Assembly: GCA_039188505.1 (NCBI GenBank)
Contig: JBCCZC010000420.1
Location: 1-5,029, forward strand
Origin: JBCCZC01 sp039188505
GTDB lineage: Bacteria > Pseudomonadota > Gammaproteobacteria > Xanthomonadales > SZUA-38
Length of the DNA stretch: 5,029 bases
Reading direction: 5' to 3'
A program made the translations under genes and the position numbers. Shown piece after piece: positions 1-5,029 of the stretch. The notes under the pieces are model-generated. The model did not search any database and was not told where the DNA came from. It saw nothing but the letters and a program-made list of their open reading frames with translations. Within the stretch, counting starts at the first letter, position 1, and each line of letters begins with the position of its first letter.

Positions 1-325
1 CACCAACGTCGTCATGAGCGTGCTGGCCGGGCGTGCACTACTTCTCCATCCTCCGGCAATCGCAGATGCAGAAGCAGCGGCGGCGATCCTGGACTGCTTC
101 ACCGACCGTCACGAGCTCGATGAAGACGAAGTCCAGGCCTTCGCGGGAAATTGCCTTGCCGTGACCGATCAGGACGTCCTCCTGAGCCAGCGCGCCGCCG
201 ACGCCCTGCGCCCGGCCTCGCGCGCCGCAATCGAGTCGTGGGGTTTTCGCCTGCATCCGGTGGACGTCAGCGAAATCGAGCGGGCCGGGGGTAGCGTCCG
301 CTGCATGCTGGGAGAGATCTACTAG
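1..325 (+). CDS. ctlX: CtlX-like citrulline/arginine hydrolase (amidinotransferase family), C-terminal part
   Basis: The 5' end lies outside the window. The frame is open from base 2, reading T-N-V-V-M-S before the first in-window ATG at 14, so that ATG is internal and not the start. The family (arginine deiminase/amidinotransferase fold, CtlX branch) typically reads Y-H-T-N-V-x-M-S here, so the catalytic His would be just off the left edge. Further on come F-A-G-N (conserved Asn), S-Q-R-A, and the terminal G-G-S-V-R-C-M-L-G-E-I block, whose Cys (codon 302-304) is the expected thiol nucleophile attacking the guanidino or ureido carbon. Related enzymes are cytoplasmic and hydrolyse arginine- or citrulline-like substrates; the exact substrate cannot be read from this fragment. 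The gene ends at TAG 323-325, ten bases from the stop of the opposing gene. Family placement is confident; the CtlX name is less so, since it rests on remembered motifs. Confidence 0.8.
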   Translation, partial: TNVVMSVLAGRALLLHPPAIADAEAAAAILDCFTDRHELDEDEVQAFAGNCLAVTDQDVLLSQRAADALRPASRAAIESWGFRLHPVDVSEIERAGGSVRCMLGEIY

Positions 326-335
326 CCCGAACGGG
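326..335. other. 10-base convergent intergenic inverted repeat
   Basis: The whole gap between the stop of the hydrolase and the stop of the opposing membrane-protein gene reads cccgaacggg, a 4-bp GC inverted repeat around AA. It has no T-run on either side and is too short to be a convincing intrinsic terminator. It may just be chance in GC-rich DNA. Confidence 0.3.
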
Positions 336-665
336 TCAGCTTCCGCGCCCGACGAAGCCCTGGAGGAGCGGGACCCGCGGGATGGCGTGAATGCGCCCCG
401 CCAGCTCCGGATCGGCAGCGAGCTGCGCGCTGAGCGAGCGAAGCTTTTGGTAGTTGACCCAGCCCTGAACCGCCGCCAGGCCGGCAAAGACGAGCACCGC
501 CCAGCTCACCCAGCCGCCGCCAAGGGCGATGCGCACGATCGCGCCCATGACCACCGTAACGGCGCAGCCGAGGAGAAGCAGGTGGCTCGTCATCGACTCG
601 CGGATCTCTCTTGCCATGTCAACGGCGTGCTGGACGGGCATGTGGCGGCGTCGACGTCGTCTCAT
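336..665 (-). CDS. Small two-helix inner-membrane protein, hypothetical
   Basis: I do not recognise a family. The 109-residue product has two hydrophobic segments, about residues 28-48 and 52-70, separated by a short glycine-rich turn (L-G-G-G-W). A soluble, mildly charged C-terminal tail of about 39 residues follows. Positive charge before helix 1 and after helix 2 suggests both ends are cytoplasmic. The minus strand is preferred over the overlapping plus-strand frame because the plus product is a charged, low-complexity sequence typical of the complement of membrane-protein codons. The start is uncertain: the ATG at 665 gives an odd run of six arginines (residues 2-7), while in-frame ATGs at 641, 617 and 593 also precede helix 1. 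None has a strong Shine-Dalgarno; the best is a weak GAGAG 12 bases before 593. It converges on the upstream hydrolase and diverges from the DUF1499 gene. Confidence 0.65.
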   Translation of the reverse strand: MRRRRRRHMPVQHAVDMAREIRESMTSHLLLLGCAVTVVMGAIVRIALGGGWVSWAVLVFAGLAAVQGWVNYQKLRSLSAQLAADPELAGRIHAIPRVPLLQGFVGRGS

Positions 666-732
666 GGCTCTAGTTTAGCCGATCCGGGCTTCGTGCTAGC
701 GTGCAGGCACCCAACGCTGGAGTACAGACCGC
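666..732. promoter_or_regulatory. Divergent intergenic region with candidate promoters
   Basis: These 67 bases must hold the start signals for two divergent genes. On the plus strand GGAG at 719-722 sits 10 bases before the ATG at 733 and is a reasonable ribosome binding site. On the minus strand TAAACT (671-676) resembles a -10 box (4 of 6 consensus bases). If it is used, transcription would begin at about the ATG at 665, implying a leaderless message or one of the internal starts. No convincing -35 partner is visible for either direction, so the promoter calls are weak. Confidence 0.35.
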
Positions 733-1464
733 ATGAAGTGGCTGGTCAGGATCAGTATCGGTCTCGGTGTTATCAGCTGCCTGCTCGTCGCCCTCGCCGG
801 GCCGGCGTACCAGGCGGGCCTGGTTAGCCTCGAGCTTGCGCTGCTGCGCGGGTTTCGCATCGCGACTCTCTGCGGACTAGCCGCCGCTGCGGTCGGCCTG
901 GTCGCGGCGATCGGTCATCTGCTGGCAAAGCGCCCCGGTTGGGGCGGTGGACTACTTGCCGTCATTCTCGGGCTCGCCGGAGCGGCAGTGCCTCTGGGCA
1001 TGCGCATGCAGGTACAGGAGGTGCCGATGATTCACGACATCACGACCGACGTGGCCGATCCACCGGCCTTCGAGGCCGTGCTTGCGGCCCGGGCCGGTGC
1101 GCCGAATCCGCCGGACTATGACCCGGCGGTGGCCCCGCTGCAGCAGGAGGCCTATCCGGATCTCAAGCCCATTCGGGTCGTGCAGTCACCTGCAGCAGTC
1201 ATGGACGCGGCCGCGATCATCGTCACCGACCTCGGCTGGGAATCGGTGGCGATCGATACCGGAGCCGGTCGAATCGAAGCCACAGATACCACGCGCTGGT
1301 TCGGCTTCAAGGACGACGTGGTGATCCGTGTGCGGTCCGTCGGCGGGGCAACCGTGGTGGACGTTCGTTCGAAATCGAGGGTCGGTCGCAGCGACCTGGG
1401 CAAGAACGCCGACCGGATCCGCGCCTTTCGCCACGCCCTGCTGGAAAGCCTCACGGCGGCCTGA
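733..1464 (+). CDS. DUF1499 domain membrane protein
   Basis: The 243-residue protein has three predicted membrane helices (about residues 4-24, 43-65 and 71-89) followed by a soluble DUF1499 domain (about 97-240). The domain is recognised from its usual landmarks: P-x-I-H-D-I-T-T-D (98-106), D-P-P-A-F (109-113), A-Y-P-D (140-143), the G-W strand (168-169), I-E-A-T-x-T-x-W-F-G-F-K-D-D (181-195) and the closing D-V-R-S-x-S-R-V-G-x-S-D-L-G-x-N block (210-225). The biochemical function of DUF1499 is not established, and nothing here reveals it. The helix count would put the domain on the periplasmic side if the N-terminus is cytoplasmic, but that topology is inferred. The ATG is supported by GGAG ten bases upstream and by Lys-2 and Arg-6 at the start of helix 1. 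Its TGA is six bases from the stop of the opposing RNase D gene and lies inside a hairpin. Confidence 0.9.
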   Translation: MKWLVRISIGLGVISCLLVALAGPAYQAGLVSLELALLRGFRIATLCGLAAAAVGLVAAIGHLLAKRPGWGGGLLAVILGLAGAAVPLGMRMQVQEVPMIHDITTDVADPPAFEAVLAARAGAPNPPDYDPAVAPLQQEAYPDLKPIRVVQSPAAVMDAAAIIVTDLGWESVAIDTGAGRIEATDTTRWFGFKDDVVIRVRSVGGATVVDVRSKSRVGRSDLGKNADRIRAFRHALLESLTAA

Positions 1465-1476
1465 GTCCGCTCAGGC
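1459..1476. terminator. Hairpin spanning both convergent stop codons
   Basis: gcctgag (1459-1465) and ctcaggc (1470-1476) form a perfect 7-bp stem around a 4-base loop (tccg on the plus strand). The TGA of the DUF1499 gene (1462-1464) is in the left arm and the stop of the RNase D gene (1471-1473 on the minus strand) is in the right arm. Symmetry lets it fold in both transcripts, so a shared bidirectional terminator or 3'-end stabiliser is plausible. No U-tract follows in either direction, so it is not a canonical intrinsic terminator. Confidence 0.45.
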
Positions 1477-2595
1477 GAGCGTGGCCTCGAGCTCCTGGCC
1501 CACCACGGCCCGGCGCCAGCCCGTGAGTCGTTCGGGCAGCGCGCCGTCGTTGAGCAGGGCGACGAGATCCCGGCGACTGGCGAGAATGGTCGGTTCGATG
1601 GCCAACCGTTCAGCCGCCGCTTCGACGATCTGCTTCATGGCCTTGATTTGCTTCCGCGCCCCCTGGTCGAGTGGGCGGGGTGGGGCGGCGGGCGCCGGAG
1701 CGGACGCCGCCGCCTCGACTGCCGCGACCACGCCGGGTGCGACGTCGTCGCGCTTCCGAGCCTTCAGGCCGAGGAGCGAACCGATCGCCGCGTTGTCCGC
1801 TGGACGGTTCCGGGCGAGCTCGAGAAGCTGATCGTCGTCAAGCACCCGCCGCCGGGGCACGTCCCGGTCCGCAGCGTGCCGCTCACGCCAGTCGATGAGG
1901 GCTCTGAGCGCAGCGCGATCCGCGGGCGGCAGCTTCCACGCCAGCTTGAACTCCCGATACATGCGCTCCGTGTCCGCACCCGCTGCGGCGGTCTCGGCCA
2001 GGCGAAGCGTGTCTTCGTCCGCCCAGGGCGCCCGGCCGCTGGCGCCAAGCTTCTCGACCAGCCAGGCGTGGACGTCGAGGAGATAGATGACGTCCAGAGC
2101 GGCGTAGTGCAGCTGTCGGTCCGTTAGCGGGCGCTTGAGCCAGTTCGAGCGCGTTTCACCCTTCTCGAGCGTCACGCCGCACACCGTCTCGACGAGATCC
2201 CGATAGCTGATCGCTGCCCGAAGGCCCACGAGCCCTGAGGCGATCTGCGTGTCGAACAGTCCCTTGAGGGTCACGCCGCAGAGGCTTGCAAGAAGTTCGA
2301 AATCCTCGCTGCCGCTGTGGATGATCTTCAGCGGCGCCGGCGCGGAGAGCAACTCGCAGAGCGGCGTGAGGTCGCCGCAGGCGATCGGGTCGACCAGCCA
2401 TGCCGCGCTGCCGTCGCAGATCTGGATCAGGCCGGGGCGCGCAAAGAAGGTGTGGGAACGCTCGAATTCCGTATCGATGCCGAGGACGGCCTGCTCTCGC
2501 CAGCCTTGTGCTGCGCTCGCCAGGGCCTCGTCCTGGTCGATGAAATACACGGGATGTCCCGCAATGGTCTCGATCGGTGCGGCTGATTCAGTCAT
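1471..2595 (-). CDS. rnd: Ribonuclease D
   Basis: This is a 3'-to-5' exoribonuclease of the DEDDy family, which in E. coli trims tRNA 3' ends and other small structured RNAs in the cytoplasm. All catalytic residues are present: D41 and E43 in I-D-T-E-F (Exo I), D98 in H-S-G-S-E-D-F (Exo II), and Y164 and D168 in Y-A-A-L-D-V (Exo III). Each is exactly 13 residues later than its E. coli counterpart. The exonuclease domain covers about 20-190. A first HRDC domain follows (about 213-300, with A-W-K-L, D-W-R-E-R and R-N-R-P), then an Ala/Pro-rich linker and a second HRDC-like region to residue 374 (A-S-R-R-D-L, G-W-R-R). Total length matches the usual roughly 375 residues. The ATG at 2595 is the first plausible start and has no clear Shine-Dalgarno; a GTG at 2548-2550 would give an N-terminus closer to E. 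coli. The frame stays open far upstream (to 4581), but that part is antisense to the next gene and not coding. Confidence 0.96.
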   Translation of the reverse strand: MTESAAPIETIAGHPVYFIDQDEALASAAQGWREQAVLGIDTEFERSHTFFARPGLIQICDGSAAWLVDPIACGDLTPLCELLSAPAPLKIIHSGSEDFELLASLCGVTLKGLFDTQIASGLVGLRAAISYRDLVETVCGVTLEKGETRSNWLKRPLTDRQLHYAALDVIYLLDVHAWLVEKLGASGRAPWADEDTLRLAETAAAGADTERMYREFKLAWKLPPADRAALRALIDWRERHAADRDVPRRRVLDDDQLLELARNRPADNAAIGSLLGLKARKRDDVAPGVVAAVEAAASAPAPAAPPRPLDQGARKQIKAMKQIVEAAAERLAIEPTILASRRDLVALLNDGALPERLTGWRRAVVGQELEATLA

Positions 2596-2853
2596 GCGCG
2601 CAATGATCGCATGGGGCGGGCCCCAAATCTCGTCGATGGTTCGCACGTCTGCACTCGTGAGCGCAGCGGATCGGCTGGTCTGGGCCTCGTGAGGGCGTAC
2701 CGGTCGCTTCATGCGATTCAGAAGGCCGCCGGTATCGCCGGCGCGAATGAACAGCGTACGGAGCCTCGAGGCCTGGCGAGAGAGGGGGTGGTCGCGCAAC
2801 CCAACCTTCGGAATTGGGGTGCGACGGCGGCACCGTGCCATAATCTTCCCTTG
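2596..2853. other. 258-base divergent intergenic region
   Basis: I see no convincing gene here; frames crossing it in either direction give low-complexity Arg/Pro/Ala products without recognisable motifs. It must hold the rnd promoter (none recognisable) and the promoter of the SUMF1-like gene. It contains a 5-bp GC hairpin (gccgg at 2728-2732, ccggc at 2738-2742, loop tatcg), a 10-base palindrome gcctcgaggc (2763-2772) and the dyad ggcaccgtgcc (2829-2839), which abuts a -10-like box. A small RNA or an operator is possible but not demonstrated. Confidence 0.5.
2814..2844 (+). promoter_or_regulatory. Candidate extended -10 promoter of the SUMF1-like gene
   Basis: CATAAT (2839-2844) matches the -10 consensus at five of six positions and is preceded by TGC, giving an extended -10. 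The best -35 candidate is TTGGGG (2814-2819), a poor match at 19-base spacing, which an extended -10 can tolerate. Transcription would start near 2851, just before the ATG at 2854. The 11-base dyad ggcaccgtgcc (2829-2839) overlaps the spacer and the first base of the -10 box, and could be an operator. Confidence 0.35.
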
Positions 2854-4767
2854 ATGCTGATGCAGAGCCCCCAATCGTCGATGGTGACCGCACCGGATTC
2901 GCGTTCGGGCCTTACGACACGCCAGATGCGTGCGGTGGTGCTGATCGTGGCCGTTGCGCTCATCGGTGGCTTCATCGCCTTGCGGAGCGATCGTGGGGCG
3001 GTCGTCGGGGATACCGACCCGAGTGTGGACACGATGTCCGGCGCTGAACTCGAGGTTATCGAAGACGTCGACGCGCCCGTGCGAGAGCGTGCCACCCGAG
3101 CGTACGTGATCGGCGACACGGTTTTCGCGACCGTCGAGGAGGGGCTTGGTGCGGCGGACGCGGCGCTGGAGGCCGGGCGCATCTACCAGCCCCAGGGCGA
3201 CAACGCGCTGGAATTCTATCTTGGCGCCCTCGCCGTGGCTCCCGACAATGAAGCCGCCGCCGAAGGTCTGGCTGCCGTGGGGACGCTCGTTCGCGACGCC
3301 TTCTGGCGATCGCTTGTATCCCATGAATTGACTGAAGCGGAGTCGCTGCTCCCGCTCCTCGAGGAAGCCGGAAACGATGGCGGCCAGATCGAGGAATTTG
3401 CGTCGACCCTGGAGCGACTGCAGCGGGCCGATGACTTCGTGGCGGCGGCCCGGGACGACATCGACTCCGGGCGTCTCGTCCAGCCACGGGGCGGCAGCGC
3501 CCTGGCTCGGCTGGAGCGTGCGCGGGAGCTCAACGCCGAACATCCTGAACTGGAGGCCGAGTTCGACCGCCTCGAGAGCGCCCTCGTCGATCAGGCCCTC
3601 GGAAGCGCCCGCGAGCGGCGTTTCCAGGCGGCTTTCGGTGTCCTGGATAGAGCGCTCGAGGTGCGCCCGAATTCGCGGCGGCTGCTCGGTGCTCGCGCGG
3701 ACGTGCTGGCCTTTCGGGACGCGCAGATCGGTCAGCGCGCCGAGTCTGCCCGCGCAGCCATGCTCGATGGGGATTTTCAGCTCGTGGAGCGGCTGCTCGA
3801 CGAGATCCGGCGTCTCGGGGCGGACCGCGAGTTGCTGGAATCGCTGCGCGAGGAGAACCGCGACGCCACGATCTATGGTCGTTTCGAACCCGGCGAGATC
3901 TTTCGGGACCGCCTGAGCGGTGGCCGCGAGGGTCCGATCATGGTGGTTGTGCCCCACGGCAGCTTCCTGATGGGGAGCGCAAGCGACGAAGCTGGCCACA
4001 CGCGTGAGGAGGAACCGCAGCATCGCGTGTACTTTCGGCGCGGGTTCGCGCTGGCCCAGGGCGAGGTCAGCGTCGCCGAGTTCGAGAAATTCGTCACCGC
4101 CACCGGCTTTCAGACCGATGCGGACGTACGCGGCGATTCCTTCATCTACAACGTACGCAACGGCCGCATCATTCGCCGTTCCGGGGTGACCTGGCGCGAT
4201 GGCTACACGGGTCGGGAGGCACAGCCCAACGACCCGGTGCTGCACGTCTCCTTCAATGATGCCGCGGCTTATGCCCGCTGGCTGGCGAGTGTGTCTGGTG
4301 AACCTTATCGGCTCCCGAGCGAGGCCGAGTTCGAATACGCGCTGCGCGCCGGCGGCACCATGGTCTACCCGTGGGGTGAGGAGAGCCCGGAGTTCGCCAT
4401 CGAAAACCTCACCGGTTCGCGCGATCGCTCGGACTACCAGCGGCGCCAGTGGAATCGGGCGTTTCGAGACTACGACGACGGCTACTGGGGGCCAGCCCCG
4501 GTCGACAGCCTCGTGCCGAACGCCTTCGGCATCCATCACCTGGCGGGCAACGTCGAGGAGTGGGTGGAGGACTGCTGGCACGATTCCTATGTCCGCGCTC
4601 CGATCGACGGTACGGCCTGGGTCAATCGCGGCTGCCCGCGGCGCGTGGTCCGCGGCGGCTGGTGGGGTGGCGCGCCCGAAACGGCGCGCTCAGCTGCGCG
4701 CAAGAGCTACCCGACGGAACAGCGCGGCAGCTCGATCGGCTTTCGCGTCGCGCGGGACCTGTACTAG
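2854..4767 (+). CDS. Membrane-anchored protein with duplicated helical module and SUMF1 (FGE-like) domain, catalytic cysteines absent
   Basis: From the ATG at 2854 the product is 637 residues. A basic N-terminal stretch (R17, R23, R26) leads into one membrane helix (about 27-43), so the rest is predicted to be periplasmic. An acidic linker is followed by an alpha-helical, TPR-like region (about 80-345). It contains two related modules about 98 residues apart, marked by G-R-I-Y-Q-P-Q-G-D-N-A-L (108-119) and G-R-L-V-Q-P-R-G-G-S-A-L (206-217). The C-terminal SUMF1/FGE-sulfatase domain (about 361-637) shows V-P-x-G-S-F-L-M-G-S (366-375), L-P-S-E-A-E-F-E-Y-A (487-496), N-A-F-G-x-x-x-L-A-G-N-V-E-E-W (556-570), R-G-G-W-W (600-604) and a terminal G-F-R (629-631). 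True FGE has two copper-binding cysteines after R-G-G-S; here those positions appear to be G606 and A611, so sulfatase-activating chemistry is unlikely and a binding or scaffold role is possible. C574 and C594 could form a disulfide. Alternative starts are 2860 and 2881; none has a clear ribosome site. It is transcribed away from rnd. Confidence 0.88.
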   Translation: MLMQSPQSSMVTAPDSRSGLTTRQMRAVVLIVAVALIGGFIALRSDRGAVVGDTDPSVDTMSGAELEVIEDVDAPVRERATRAYVIGDTVFATVEEGLGAADAALEAGRIYQPQGDNALEFYLGALAVAPDNEAAAEGLAAVGTLVRDAFWRSLVSHELTEAESLLPLLEEAGNDGGQIEEFASTLERLQRADDFVAAARDDIDSGRLVQPRGGSALARLERARELNAEHPELEAEFDRLESALVDQALGSARERRFQAAFGVLDRALEVRPNSRRLLGARADVLAFRDAQIGQRAESARAAMLDGDFQLVERLLDEIRRLGADRELLESLREENRDATIYGRFEPGEIFRDRLSGGREGPIMVVVPHGSFLMGSASDEAGHTREEEPQHRVYFRRGFALAQGEVSVAEFEKFVTATGFQTDADVRGDSFIYNVRNGRIIRRSGVTWRDGYTGREAQPNDPVLHVSFNDAAAYARWLASVSGEPYRLPSEAEFEYALRAGGTMVYPWGEESPEFAIENLTGSRDRSDYQRRQWNRAFRDYDDGYWGPAPVDSLVPNAFGIHHLAGNVEEWVEDCWHDSYVRAPIDGTAWVNRGCPRRVVRGGWWGGAPETARSAARKSYPTEQRGSSIGFRVARDLY

Positions 4768-4785
4768 ACCTCTCGTTCAATTAAA

Positions 4786-4806
4786 GACGCCCGCAGTGCG
4801 GGCGTC
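4786..4806 (-). terminator. Rho-independent terminator hairpin, T-tail on the minus strand
   Basis: gacgcccgc (4786-4794) and gcgggcgtc (4798-4806) form a perfect 9-bp GC-rich stem with a 3-base loop. Read on the minus strand, the stem is followed at once by tttaattgaa, a fair U-rich tail. On the plus strand it is followed by agaagttcg, which is not U-rich. It starts 18 bases after the stop of the SUMF1-like gene and may also end that transcript, but the stronger signal faces transcripts coming leftward from the repeat array. Confidence 0.7.
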
Positions 4807-4834
4807 AGAAGTTCGTTGTGGTGCCGGAGGGTGA

Positions 4835-4848
4835 GCAAGCCTGCTTGC
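4835..4848. repeat. 14-base inverted repeat at the edge of the array
   Basis: gcaagc (4835-4840) and gcttgc (4843-4848) are perfect 6-bp arms separated by two bases. The dyad lies directly before the first tandem copy and does not recur before the second, so it marks a boundary and is not part of the 89-base unit. Confidence 0.45.
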
Positions 4849-4850
4849 GA

Positions 4851-5028
4851 CGCACCGCGTCGCGGCGCAGCGAACGCCCGACAGCTGCGCTGGCGGGCAG
4901 GATCTCCCGCCAACATTCATCGACTAACCCGGTTGGGGGCGCACAGCGTCGCGGCGCAGCGAACGCCCGACAGCTACGCTGGCGGGCAGGATCTCCCGCC
5001 AACATTCATCGACTAACCCTGTTGGGGA
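4851..5028. repeat. Tandem direct repeat, two 89-base copies, possibly continuing
   Basis: Copy 1 is 4851-4939 and copy 2 is 4940-5028. They differ at four positions (4856 C/A, 4887 G/A, 4931 G/T, 4939 G/A), giving 85 of 89 identical. Each copy carries two adjacent stem-loops. The first pairs gcgcagc (4865-4871) with gctgcgc (4884-4890) across a 12-base loop. The second pairs tggcggg (4891-4897) with cccgcca (4906-4912) across an 8-base loop. In copy 2 they lie at 4954-4979 and 4980-5001. Homology stops sharply at 4850, while copy 2 runs to the window edge, so more copies may follow. The unit resembles GC-rich palindromic intergenic repeats common in gammaproteobacteria, but I cannot assign it to a named family. 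Confidence 0.9.
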
Positions 5029-5029
5029 C

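Larger units (their letters stand above)
4768..5029. other. Non-coding tail with terminator and tandem repeats
   Basis: No gene is supported in these 262 bases. Short open frames exist on both strands, but they run through the 89-base repeat, whose length is not a multiple of three; the two copies are therefore read in different frames. In order the region holds a terminator hairpin (4786-4806), a short dyad (4835-4848) and a repeat array that reaches the window edge. Confidence 0.75.

Noticed and set aside
387..827. 146-codon plus-strand open frame
   Set aside because: It is opposite the two-helix membrane protein, crosses the divergent intergenic region and runs into the DUF1499 gene. Its product is low-complexity and rich in Arg, His and Ala.
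2611..2853. An 81-codon upstream extension of the SUMF1-like gene
   Set aside because: The added residues show no motif, would place the membrane helix more than 100 residues in, and cover the best promoter candidate.
2596..4581. Minus-strand frame open for about 660 codons upstream of and in frame with RNase D
   Set aside because: It lies antisense to the well-supported SUMF1-like gene, has no recognisable domain, and RNase D already has its full usual length from 2595. Long antisense open frames are common in GC-rich coding DNA.
4600..4810. Diversity-generating retroelement target (SUMF1-type C-terminus followed by a GC hairpin)
   Set aside because: Such proteins are known retroelement targets and a hairpin does follow. 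However, no second template-like copy of the C-terminal coding sequence, no reverse transcriptase and no enrichment of AAC-type codons is visible.
4805..5016. 66-codon open frames on both strands at the right end
   Set aside because: They run through the 89-base tandem repeat, whose copies fall in different frames. No protein feature is conserved between the copies.
4851..5029. Integron attC array
   Set aside because: The aac...gtt element near 4926-4934 recalls attC core sites, but the sequences do not fit RYYYAAC and GTTRRRY. No cassette reading frames separate the units.
4851..5029. CRISPR array
   Set aside because: The whole 89-base unit is conserved between copies, with no variable spacers, and the unit is far longer than a CRISPR repeat.

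Overview
The window is 5,029 bases of GC-rich, gene-dense bacterial DNA. The best-recognised gene is a full-length two-part RNase D that aligns residue for residue with the E. coli enzyme in its active site. Together with a CtlX-type amidinohydrolase tail, a DUF1499 membrane protein and a membrane-anchored SUMF1-fold protein, this suggests a high-GC gammaproteobacterium, perhaps near Xanthomonadales or Chromatiales. That placement is inference from gene content and style; no rRNA or other taxonomic marker is present. I see no phage gene, transposase, tRNA or CRISPR array.

Layout, left to right. Bases 1-325 (+) are the C-terminal end of an arginine-deiminase-superfamily hydrolase, cut by the window edge. 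It converges, with only 10 bases between stop codons, on a small two-helix membrane protein (336-665, -). That gene diverges across a 67-base gap from a DUF1499 protein (733-1464, +) with three predicted membrane helices. DUF1499 in turn converges on RNase D (1471-2595, -); only 6 bases separate the stops, and a perfect 7-bp hairpin carries both stop codons in its arms. A 258-base divergent intergenic region follows. Next is a 637-residue protein (2854-4767, +) with an N-terminal membrane anchor, a duplicated helical TPR-like module and a C-terminal formylglycine-generating-enzyme-like (SUMF1) domain that lacks the two catalytic cysteines. The last 262 bases have no gene. They hold a 9-bp GC-rich terminator hairpin whose T-rich tail lies on the minus-strand side, then at least two tandem copies of an 89-base repeat (85/89 identical) running to the window edge.

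The genes alternate in strand, so this is a set of single-gene transcription units rather than an operon, and no shared pathway is evident. The parts that standard annotation explains least are the tandem repeat with its minus-facing terminator, and the cysteine-less SUMF1 protein with its duplicated N-terminal module.
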